DNA of 5,235 nt. It comes from Syntrophomonadaceae bacterium. GTDB taxonomy: Bacteria; Bacillota; Dethiobacteria; DTU022. Below the pieces are notes generated by a model that was not told the origin of the DNA, searched no databases, and saw only the letters and a list, made by a program, of their open reading frames with translations. A program made the position numbers and the translations under genes. Numbering within the stretch: the first letter of the stretch is position 1; every line of letters begins with the position of its first letter. The DNA is taken from positions 1 through 5,235 of the forward strand of contig PUKR01000151.1 in the NCBI GenBank assembly GCA_003552365.1, written 5' to 3'. Below are positions 1 through 5,021 of the stretch, piece after piece.

Positions 1-2
1 AC

Positions 3-125
3 CCTGATACCATGCCTGTCATGAGCATGGAAACTGATTATAACAAACTTGAGGAAAGTTACCGGCTGGGCTACCGGCAAGGAAAGCGTGACCTGCCCCG
101 CTGGCGCGACTTCCTGGGAATATAG
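3..125 (+). CDS. C-terminal end of an unidentified protein (gene starts before the window)
   Basis: An open frame enters from the left edge and ends at TAG 123-125, giving the last 40 residues of a protein. The visible tail is hydrophilic and rich in Tyr, Arg and Lys, with a Y-x-L-G-Y-R-Q-G-K-R stretch followed by LPRWRDFLGI. No catalytic motif or membrane segment is visible. This kind of tail (a repeated Y..GY..GK followed by LP) reminds me of the C-terminus of patatin-like phospholipases, but that is a weak impression from a short fragment. Internal ATG codons at 12, 21 and 27 have no ribosome binding site, so this is the end of a longer gene and not a small separate one. The next promoter starts about 20 bp after the stop, and no clear terminator hairpin lies between them. 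Confidence 0.6.
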   Translation, partial: PDTMPVMSMETDYNKLEESYRLGYRQGKRDLPRWRDFLGI

Positions 126-145
126 GAAAAATTGTCTCTTTCAAC

Positions 146-174
146 TTGACAGGCTGCATTGCATGTGATAAAAA
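146..174 (+). promoter_or_regulatory. Sigma-A-type promoter of the trpEG leader
   Basis: A perfect -35 box TTGACA (146-151) is followed by a 17-bp spacer and a -10 box TAAAAA (169-174). A TG dinucleotide one base upstream of the -10 (166-167) gives an extended -10. Transcription should start near 181, about 30 nt before Stem I of the T-box. The promoter lies between the stop codon of the preceding gene and the leader RNA, so trpEG can be transcribed independently of the upstream gene. Confidence 0.8.
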
Positions 175-204
175 ATATACAATTAAACCGAATACTTTAA
201 AATG

Positions 205-510
205 CTTTGAACGGGAAGAGTAAGTATGCTTAATGGTGAAGCAGCGAACCGGTGAAGGTGAAAGCCCGGTACACAGGGGTATGCTGAATGGGCCCGGGAG
301 CAGTGGACCGAAAGCGCTTAAATTAGCAAGTAGGCTTCAACGGAAGCCCCGACCGTAAAAAGGGGAGGGTATCGGTTTTACAGATTAACAGTAAAGCCCG
401 TACCTTGAAAAGAGATTCCACTTTGCTGGTTATTGCAGCTGGTATTGGAGTTTTAAGCCGGGTGGCACCGCGGAAGATAACCTTTCGTCCCAGGGGATGA
501 AAGGTTTTTT
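205..510 (+). promoter_or_regulatory. T-box riboswitch, tRNA-Trp responsive (leader of trpEG)
   Basis: This is a full T-box leader. Stem I has a basal helix CGGG (212-215)/CCCG (293-296). Its specifier loop carries the AGUA motif (219-222) on the 5' side and GAAUGGG on the 3' side, which places the specifier codon UGG (Trp) at 289-291. The next helix pairs GUAUGC (224-229) with GUAUGC (279-284) through two G-U wobbles, and a distal helix pairs ACCGG (248-252) with CCGGU (266-270). The middle region holds a GGCUUC/GAAGCC hairpin (333-348) and ACCG/CGGU (352-355/373-376) complementarity compatible with the Stem II and IIA/B pseudoknot region. A GCUG/CAGC hairpin (425-439) could be Stem III. The T-box core GGGUGGCACCGCGG (460-473) has a UGGC bulge, which fits a tRNA ending GCCA, as bacterial tRNA-Trp does. 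In the antiterminator GGG 460-462 pairs with CCC 489-491 and GCG 470-472 with CGU 486-488. Family knowledge: uncharged tRNA stabilises the antiterminator and allows read-through. Confidence 0.95.
479..510 (+). terminator. Intrinsic terminator of the first T-box
   Basis: AACCTTTC (479-486) pairs with GAAAGGTT (499-506). The stem continues inward through GTCC/GGAT with one G-U pair, giving about 12 bp and a 4-nt loop, followed by a T run ending at 510. The 5' arm includes the CGUCCC segment that the antiterminator also needs, so the two structures exclude each other. GATAAC (476-481) and GTTATC (511-516) could extend complementarity across the T run. Confidence 0.92.
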
Positions 511-607
511 GTTATCCAGGGGCACCCTTTGTTAGAGGTCAGTTTTTTCCTTGCTTAAACCTCCTTATATTGTGCTCGCTGTAGTTTTAACCTGTTAAAT
601 GGTCTAA

Positions 608-672
608 ATGAGGTGGCACCGCGGAAGTTTAGCCTTTCGTCCTTATGGTTTATAAGGGCGGAAGGCTTTTTT
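608..672 (+). promoter_or_regulatory. Second T-box antiterminator/terminator module without its own Stem I
   Basis: A second T-box core, AGGUGGCACCGCGG (611-624), repeats the first: GGTGGCACCGCGGAAG occurs at 461-476 and again at 612-627, and CCTTTCGTCC at 481-490 and 633-642. The antiterminator can form with AUGAGG (608-613) pairing to CCUUAU (641-646), stronger than the 3-bp helix of the first module, and GCG (621-623) pairing to CGU (638-640). The bulge is again UGGC, fitting tRNA-Trp. Between terminator 1 and this core (about 511-607) there are fewer than 100 nt, with no AGUA motif and no GAA-UGG specifier context, so no second Stem I is visible. I infer a partial duplication that forms a second checkpoint before trpE. 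Confidence 0.88.
631..672 (+). terminator. Intrinsic terminator of the second T-box module
   Basis: A 16-bp hairpin pairs 631-646 with 652-667 around a 5-nt loop (647-651), with a few G-U pairs, and runs into a T tract at 667-672. It competes with the second antiterminator for CGUCCUUAU (638-646). It ends 26 nt before the trpE start, leaving room for the ribosome binding site at 683-690. Confidence 0.92.
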
Positions 673-698
673 ATTATCTTTGAAAGGAGATCGTAGTC

Positions 699-2198
699 AT
701 GCCAAACAGGTCCAAGTGTTTCCCTTCCCGGGAGCGTTTTATTGAGTATGCCAGGGATTTTAACCTGGTTTCGGTATACAGAGAGATCGTAGCAGATCTT
801 GAAACACCGGTTTCCGTTTATGCCAAGGTTTTCAAGAAAGGTTATTCCTGTCTTTTGGAAAGCATCGAGGGGAGTAAAAAAATTTCCCGCTATTCGTTTA
901 TTGCCGGGGACCCTTTTTTAGTTTTAAAAAGCTTTGGTAAGAACCTGGAAATTATTACTCGAGAAGAAAAGCAAAAAAAGGAGGGAGCGCTAATTGATAC
1001 TTTAAGGGAAATTATGTGTAGTTATAAAGCAGCTTCTGTCCCCGGACTGCCCCGATTTTTTGGGGGTGCTGTCGGTTATCTTGGTTATGATTGTGTGCGC
1101 CAGTTTGAATTTTTGCCGGATGAACCTCCCGGAATACCGGATTTAGCTGATGCATTCCTTATTTTCCCGGAAAGTGTAATCGTTTTTGATCATTATACTT
1201 CAAAATTGAAAGTGGTAGTGAATGCCCGGATCGGTAGTGATCCAGAAAATGATTACCGGGATGCCGTAGAAAAGGTCGAGAGAATTGTTGATGCTATCAG
1301 AAAAAACAGCTCCGGGCTTAACCAGCAGGGTTGTAGTGGGAAAGTGAGCGAAAAAGATGATGATCCTATCAAAAGCAGCATCAACCGGCAGGACTTTTGT
1401 GAGAAGGTAAATGAGATTAAGCAGTATATCAAGGCCGGTGATATTCTGCAGGCAGTTTTGTCACAAAGGCTGGAAGTGAAGGCAAGCGTTCCTTCCTTTG
1501 AGGTGTACCGGGCTCTGCGCTCAATAAATCCTTCTCCCTACATGTATTATCTTGACTTTGGGGAAGTTACCGTAGCAGGAGCTTCTCCGGAGATGCTGGT
1601 CCGGTTGGAAGACGATATTGCCGAGAACCGGCCGATTGCCGGGACCCGCCGAAGGGGTGAAACTCACGCTGAGGATTGTCTGCTTGCAGATGAACTAGTA
1701 AGTGATCCCAAGGAACGGGCGGAACATTTAATGCTTGTGGATCTTGGCCGTAACGATTTGGGTAGGGTTTGTCGTTATGGTAGCGTTGTAGTTCCGGTTT
1801 TCATGAGTGTAGAAAAGTATTCCCATGTAATGCATTTAGTTTCTGAGGTTAAAGGAGAGTTGACAGAAGGGAAAGACTCCTTTGACGCTTTTATTGCCGG
1901 TTTCCCGGCGGGTACGGTTTCCGGAGCTCCTAAAATCAGGGCTATGGAAATTATTGATCAGCTAGAGCCGATTAAAAGAGGACCCTATGCCGGAGCGGTC
2001 GGTTATTTTTCTTACACCGGCAATATGGATACCTGTATAAATATCAGGACTCTAATTTTTACCGGGGGCAAAGCTTATGCGCAGGCCGGTGCCGGTATTG
2101 TTGCTGATTCACATCCGGAAAGCGAATATGAAGAAACTTTAAGCAAGGCTAAAGTATTGATCAAGGCATTAAAGGTTGCTGAGGAGGGATTAATGTGA
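699..2198 (+). CDS. trpE: Anthranilate synthase component I (TrpE)
   Basis: The large subunit converts chorismate to anthranilate with ammonia supplied by TrpG, the first committed step of tryptophan synthesis, in the cytosol. Its 499 residues match the usual TrpE length. The N-terminal domain holds LLES (52-55), the family's tryptophan-binding element for feedback inhibition, and NPSPYMYY (277-284) is the second part of that site. The C-terminal chorismate-binding domain shows PIAGTRRRG (312-320), AEHLMLVDLGRNDLG (341-355, with Mg-site candidate E342), VMHLVSEV (377-384, conserved H379), GFPAGTVSGAPK (401-412) and PESEYEET (473-480, acidic metal ligands). All key motifs are intact. The start ATG 699 has AAAGGAGA (683-690) at good spacing. 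The gene overlaps trpG by 4 bp and is controlled by the tandem T-box leader. PabB and other chorismate-using enzymes are relatives, but LLES plus a Trp T-box make TrpE the firm choice. Confidence 0.97.
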   Translation: MPNRSKCFPSRERFIEYARDFNLVSVYREIVADLETPVSVYAKVFKKGYSCLLESIEGSKKISRYSFIAGDPFLVLKSFGKNLEIITREEKQKKEGALIDTLREIMCSYKAASVPGLPRFFGGAVGYLGYDCVRQFEFLPDEPPGIPDLADAFLIFPESVIVFDHYTSKLKVVVNARIGSDPENDYRDAVEKVERIVDAIRKNSSGLNQQGCSGKVSEKDDDPIKSSINRQDFCEKVNEIKQYIKAGDILQAVLSQRLEVKASVPSFEVYRALRSINPSPYMYYLDFGEVTVAGASPEMLVRLEDDIAENRPIAGTRRRGETHAEDCLLADELVSDPKERAEHLMLVDLGRNDLGRVCRYGSVVVPVFMSVEKYSHVMHLVSEVKGELTEGKDSFDAFIAGFPAGTVSGAPKIRAMEIIDQLEPIKRGPYAGAVGYFSYTGNMDTCINIRTLIFTGGKAYAQAGAGIVADSHPESEYEETLSKAKVLIKALKVAEEGLM

Positions 2199-2770
2199 TC
2201 CTGGTAATTGATAATTACGATTCTTTCACCTATAACTTGGTTCAATACCTCGGAGAACTGGCCGGTGGAGAGAAAATAACGGTTTTTCGTAATGACAGAG
2301 TTAGTGTTGATGATCTCATCAAGCTTGATCCGGCAAAGGTGGTGCTTTCTCCCGGTCCCGGTAATCCCGACGGTGCCGGTATTTGCCTGGAATTAGTTCA
2401 GCGACTAGAGCGAAAGGTGCCTATTCTGGGAGTATGTCTCGGCCACCAGGTAATCGGGCAGGTTTACGGTGGGAAAATAGTTCCTACGGGAAAAATAATG
2501 CATGGCAAGGTTTCAACGATAAGCCATAATGGTAGTGGATTGTTTAAGGGTGTGCGAGATAATTTTATCGCTACCCGGTATCACTCCCTTGTCGTTTGCC
2601 AAAAAACAGTCCCAAAAGTTCTCCAGGTAACTGCAGTTGCAGAGGATAGTGAAATCATGGGGCTTAAGCACGAATATTACCCGGTATGGGGGATTCAGTT
2701 TCATCCTGAGTCGATTCTTACAGAAGACGGAAAAAAGCTGATCAGTAACTTTTTGAATTATAAGTTTTAG
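2195..2770 (+). CDS. trpG: Anthranilate synthase component II, glutamine amidotransferase (TrpG/PabA type)
   Basis: The small subunit hydrolyses glutamine and passes ammonia to TrpE. At 191 residues it has the normal length of a free-standing class I glutamine amidotransferase. It begins with ILVIDNYDSFTYNLVQYLG (2-20), carries the oxyanion-loop SPGPG (52-56), the nucleophile C81 in GVCLGHQ (79-85), MHGK (102-105), RYHSL (128-132), and completes the triad with H170 and E172 in FHPES (169-173). The start is GTG 2195, inside the last codons of trpE (4-bp overlap, ATGTGA). AGGAGGG (2182-2188) lies about 7 nt upstream, so the pair is probably translationally coupled, giving matched subunit amounts. 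Free-standing subunits like this can also serve PabB for folate synthesis; whether this one does depends on whether a separate pabA exists elsewhere. No trpD or other trp gene follows. Confidence 0.96.
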   Translation: MILVIDNYDSFTYNLVQYLGELAGGEKITVFRNDRVSVDDLIKLDPAKVVLSPGPGNPDGAGICLELVQRLERKVPILGVCLGHQVIGQVYGGKIVPTGKIMHGKVSTISHNGSGLFKGVRDNFIATRYHSLVVCQKTVPKVLQVTAVAEDSEIMGLKHEYYPVWGIQFHPESILTEDGKKLISNFLNYKF

Positions 2771-2952
2771 ATCAGATGTTCACGGTAATACCGAGATACC
2801 CGGATTCTGCTTTATATAATCTTTTCGTTTCTTTTCATTTCCTTTTGGAAAGCTTGCCTTGCCTGAAAAATGGCTGTGAGCTGCAGGGAAAGATTTTAAT
2901 CGAAAAGTCCATAAGCTTGATTGTGTCCCGTAATTACAGGACTATAGTTATG

Positions 2953-2983
2953 ATAGCTCAAGATTTGGAACGAGGCTATTTTT
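2953..2983 (+). terminator. Weak candidate terminator downstream of trpG
   Basis: ATAGCTC (2953-2959) can pair with GAGGCTAT (2972-2979) with one bulged G and a 12-nt loop, followed by TTTTT (2979-2983). The stem is short and only moderately GC-rich, so it would be a weak terminator. It is the only hairpin-plus-T-run I see in the 237-bp gap between trpG and the convergent exporter operon. I saw no matching terminator for the exporter on the opposite strand. Confidence 0.25.
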
Positions 2984-3007
2984 CGAGTAAATGGTAAACT
3001 CCGGTTT

Positions 3008-3754
3008 TTAGACTTCAATTTTGGAAAACAGGTAGGCCCCGATTATCACTAAAATGACCATACTAAGCGTTAAGACGTTAAAATTGGTCCAGAATCCAAT
3101 ATCATAAGTGCCGAGTAAAGCGCCGCGCAGTCCATCAACCCCGTAGGATAAAGGATTAAACTGGACGACCGTGCCCAGGGCCGGCGGCAAATTTTGGATC
3201 GGGAACAGCGCCCCGGAAAGGAAAAACAAAGGCATAACTAAAAAGTTCATGATCAACTGGAAGCCATGCATGTCTTCAAGGAGTGAGGCAATCGCGGTCC
3301 CCAGGGCCGTAAATAATGTAGCGATCAGGATCATAAACAGTAAAGCCACCGGCAGGCCGGAAAGACTTTCAAACCGGAAACCGATTAGAAGGGCTATTCC
3401 TAAAATCATCATCCCCTGTAAAATAGCTACTGTGGCACCGCCCAGGGTGCGGCCCAGCATGATCCTGACCCGGGAAACAGGAGCAACCAGGGTTTCTTTC
3501 AAAAAACCAAACTGCCGGTCCCAGATTATCTCGATACCGTTAAACATGGAGGTGAACAGGATGCTCATGGAAATAATCCCGGGTACCAAAAACTGCACGT
3601 AATCTCCTTCCCCGGCTCTTTCAAAAACCGGCCCAAGGCCGTAGCCGAGAGCAAGTAAAAAAAGCATCGGCTGGCCCAGGGCTCCAACGATGCGAGTCTT
3701 GGAGCGGAAGTAGCGCTTCAACTGCCTGATCCAGAGGATGTAGATAACACTCAT
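3008..3754 (-). CDS. ABC-2 type transporter permease (DrrB-like)
   Basis: This is a 248-residue membrane permease of the ABC-2 export family, the partner of the ATPase just upstream. Hydrophobic segments at about 23-40, 53-75, 103-125, 133-157, 165-186 and 225-244 give the six helices expected. Family-typical motifs are visible: DRQFGFLKETLVAPVSR (79-95, the cytoplasmic loop between helices 2 and 3 that contacts the ATPase), MPLFFLSGALFPIQNLP (174-190) and NPLSYGVDGLR (200-210). The start ATG (3754-3752) has AGGAGG (3768-3763) eight nt upstream, inside the last codons of the ATPase gene; the two genes are 2 bp apart, so they form an operon with likely coupled translation. DrrB-type permeases export drugs, lipids or glycolipids, but the substrate cannot be read from the sequence. 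The gene converges on trpG. Confidence 0.93.
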   Translation of the reverse strand: MSVIYILWIRQLKRYFRSKTRIVGALGQPMLFLLALGYGLGPVFERAGEGDYVQFLVPGIISMSILFTSMFNGIEIIWDRQFGFLKETLVAPVSRVRIMLGRTLGGATVAILQGMMILGIALLIGFRFESLSGLPVALLFMILIATLFTALGTAIASLLEDMHGFQLIMNFLVMPLFFLSGALFPIQNLPPALGTVVQFNPLSYGVDGLRGALLGTYDIGFWTNFNVLTLSMVILVIIGAYLFSKIEV

Positions 3755-3756
3755 CT

Positions 3757-4563
3757 TTAGCGCCTCCTCATGTGTGAGCTCATCATCTGGGCCATGGTTT
3801 CTGCTTTTTCTTCCCGGATTGTTCTCCCGGTTAAGGATAGAAAAGCTTCTTCCAGGGAAGATGATCCGGTCCGTTCGGCAAGCTCCTTCGGTGAACCCCG
3901 GTCAATAATTTTTCCATAATCAATCACTGCTACCGTATCGGCGACCCTTTCAGCTTCCTCCATGATGTGGGTAGTTAAAAATACGGTGACATTTTCTTTG
4001 CGGTTTAACTCCCGGATATGATCCCAAAGCAGGTTCCTGGTCTGGGGATCCAGGCCAAGTGAGGGTTCGTCAAGAAAAAGGATCTGCGGTAAATGCATCA
4101 GGCCCCTGGCAATTTCTAACCTGCGTTTCATCCCCCCGGAATATTTCTTAACCTGGTCATCTTTTCTTTTCCATAATTCAACCAGCTCAAGCAAAGTTTT
4201 AATCCGTTCCTTGCGTTCTTTTTTAGGCATATTGTAAAGAATCCCGTGGATATCCATATTTTCATAGCCGGTGAGTTCATGATCCAGGCTCGGATCTTGA
4301 AAGACAATGCCGAAAGAACGCCTGGCCGCATCTTGTTCCGAAACAGGATCATACCCGTTTATCAATAACTTTCCGCTTGTCGGTTTAATCAGGGTGGTCA
4401 ACATACTGATTGCAGTCGTCTTACCGGCGCCGTTTGGCCCCAAAAAAGCAAATATTTCGCCCCTTTTAACCGAGAAAGAAATGTCATCAACAGCGGTAAT
4501 TTCACCAAACTTCTTGGTTAAACCCTCTACCTCGATAATCGCGTCTCTTTTATGGCTATCCAT
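3757..4563 (-). CDS. ABC transporter ATP-binding protein (DrrA-like, ABC-2 exporter)
   Basis: This 268-residue cytosolic ATPase powers the adjacent permease. Numbered from ATG 4563, it shows Walker A GPNGAGKTT (42-50), Q-loop Gln89 in VFQDPSLD, the signature YSGGMKRR (141-148, the YSGGM variant common in this family), Walker B ILFLDEP (161-167), D-loop SLGLD (168-172) and the switch histidine H199 in LTTH. The C-terminal LEEAFLSLTGR (237-247) is typical of DrrA-type exporter ATPases. The protein ends in a short Met-rich stretch and RRR, which also encodes the permease ribosome binding site. I chose ATG 4563 because AAGGAGA lies 7-8 nt upstream. An in-frame TTG at 4590 would add nine residues, but it has no ribosome binding site and sits about 10 nt from the predicted transcription start. 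The substrate is unknown. Confidence 0.95.
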   Translation of the reverse strand: MDSHKRDAIIEVEGLTKKFGEITAVDDISFSVKRGEIFAFLGPNGAGKTTAISMLTTLIKPTSGKLLINGYDPVSEQDAARRSFGIVFQDPSLDHELTGYENMDIHGILYNMPKKERKERIKTLLELVELWKRKDDQVKKYSGGMKRRLEIARGLMHLPQILFLDEPSLGLDPQTRNLLWDHIRELNRKENVTVFLTTHIMEEAERVADTVAVIDYGKIIDRGSPKELAERTGSSSLEEAFLSLTGRTIREEKAETMAQMMSSHMRRR

Positions 4564-4570
4564 TAACGAT

Positions 4571-4577
4571 TCTCCTT
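4571..4577 (-). promoter_or_regulatory. Ribosome binding site that fixes the ATPase start
   Basis: On the minus strand AAGGAGA (4577-4571) sits 7 nt before ATG 4563. It lies inside the frame that would be opened by the upstream TTG 4590, which argues that translation begins at 4563. Confidence 0.85.
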
Positions 4578-4605
4578 TGAGACTTCCCAAGTTAAACCTT
4601 ATAGT

Positions 4606-4634
4606 ATCTTATTATTTCAAGTAGCCACTGTCAA
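4606..4634 (-). promoter_or_regulatory. Sigma-A-type promoter of the ABC exporter operon
   Basis: On the minus strand, TTGACA (4634-4629) is followed by a 17-bp spacer and TAAGAT (4611-4606). Transcription should begin near 4600, giving a leader of about 35 nt before ATG 4563. The hexamer CGATTG overlaps the -35 (4637-4632) and occurs again 19 bp upstream (4656-4651), and a short TGTG-GT-CACA inverted repeat lies at 4638-4647. These could be regulator contacts, but no regulator is recognised. Confidence 0.75.
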
Positions 4635-4845
4635 TCGTGTGGTCACAGGACAATCGATAATTTCGGGACACCTAATACAATCAGAGGTTGAGGCTAGAGG
4701 AGACTTCCTTATTGATTAAAATTGATTAAAGGTTTTGTTCGGCTACTTTTTCAGGCAGATCTTCTTTCGAAAGATACGAAGTAATAAAAATTAAGTAACG
4801 AGTATTTAATGATTTTGGTTTAAATCTCCGCATTTTATACAGAAG
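4635..4845. other. Non-coding spacer between two divergent promoters
   Basis: I see no gene here. The stretch is AT-rich. It contains a perfect tandem 10-bp duplication (4711-4730) and a 12-bp perfect palindrome TCTTTCGAAAGA (4763-4774), flanked by CTTC/GAAG (4761-4764/4778-4781). A Shine-Dalgarno-like AGAGGAG at 4696-4702 is followed only by a TTG frame of five codons. Confidence 0.6.
4711..4730. repeat. Perfect tandem duplication of a 10-bp unit
   Basis: ATTGATTAAA occurs twice back to back (4711-4720 and 4721-4730). A related TTGATTAAG appears at 4891-4899. This could be a paired protein-binding site or simple slippage; the sequence alone does not decide. Confidence 0.9.
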
Positions 4846-4854
4846 TGGTATAAT
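4846..4854 (+). promoter_or_regulatory. Extended -10 promoter for the LapA-like gene
   Basis: TGGTATAAT (4846-4854) is a perfect extended -10 element. No good -35 hexamer lies at 16-18 bp spacing. Transcription would begin near 4861 and give a leader of about 160 nt before the ATG at 5022. The match is strong, but a single element in AT-rich DNA can arise by chance. Confidence 0.55.
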
Positions 4855-4869
4855 TAAAAAGGAAAGTAA

Positions 4870-4991
4870 CTTTAAACTTCGGTTGCCCTTTTGATTAAGT
4901 TTTTATATTTCGCCAGTTCGGGGTTTTGCCGGAAAGAGTTTTTAACAGTAAAATATTTTTACTTTACAGTTTGGCAGCTTAAGTTTTAAAG
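4870..4991 (+). other. Possible structured 5' UTR upstream of the LapA-like gene
   Basis: Two distant segments can form a long helix in RNA. CUUUAAACUU (4870-4879) pairs with AAGUUUUAAAG (4981-4991) with one bulged U, and after a C4880/U4980 mismatch GGUUGCC (4881-4887) pairs with GGCAGCU (4973-4979) using two G-U pairs. The helix encloses a small hairpin at 4917-4933 (UUCGG/CCGGA) and a perfect inverted repeat AGTAAAA-TAT-TTTTACT (4947-4963). The structure would start about 9 nt after the predicted transcription start and end about 16 nt before the ribosome binding site. I do not recognise a known riboswitch class. Much of the pairing is A-U, so chance complementarity remains possible. Confidence 0.35.
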
Positions 4992-5021
4992 CAAGCCTGG
5001 TTAAGAGGGGAGGACGAAAAA

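Noticed and set aside
600..602. TGG as a possible specifier codon for the second T-box module.
   Set aside because: It is only about 10 nt before the T-box core, not preceded by GAA, and there is no AGUA partner or enclosing Stem I.
2513..2704. A 63-codon minus strand frame inside trpG.
   Set aside because: It is antisense to the conserved TrpG catalytic region and has no supporting signals.
2815..2820. TATAAT as a promoter between trpG and the exporter genes.
   Set aside because: There is no -35 box or extended -10, and no supported + strand gene lies downstream.
2925..2942. Inverted repeat GTCC-C-GTAATTAC-A-GGAC as a terminator after trpG.
   Set aside because: The repeat has one mismatch, almost no loop and no T run after it, so it does not look like an intrinsic terminator.
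2776..2997. A 73-codon open frame on the + strand right after trpG.
   Set aside because: There is no ribosome binding site before its ATG, no recognisable domain, and no resemblance to the start of TrpD. It fills a short AT-rich gap and is most likely a chance frame, though a decayed remnant cannot be excluded.
3171..3602. A 143-codon + strand frame inside the permease gene.
   Set aside because: It is antisense to a clear ABC-2 permease and its product shows no motif.
4128..4352. A 74-codon minus strand frame overlapping the ATPase in another frame.
   Set aside because: It is a shadow of the ATPase gene with no start signal or motif.
4307..4624. A 105-codon + strand frame opposite the ATPase.
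   Set aside because: It is antisense to the conserved Walker A region and runs through the exporter promoter; its composition reflects the reverse complement of the real gene.
4696..4730. A small ORF after the Shine-Dalgarno-like AGAGGAG.
   Set aside because: The only start at suitable distance, TTG 4712, gives five codons before a stop.
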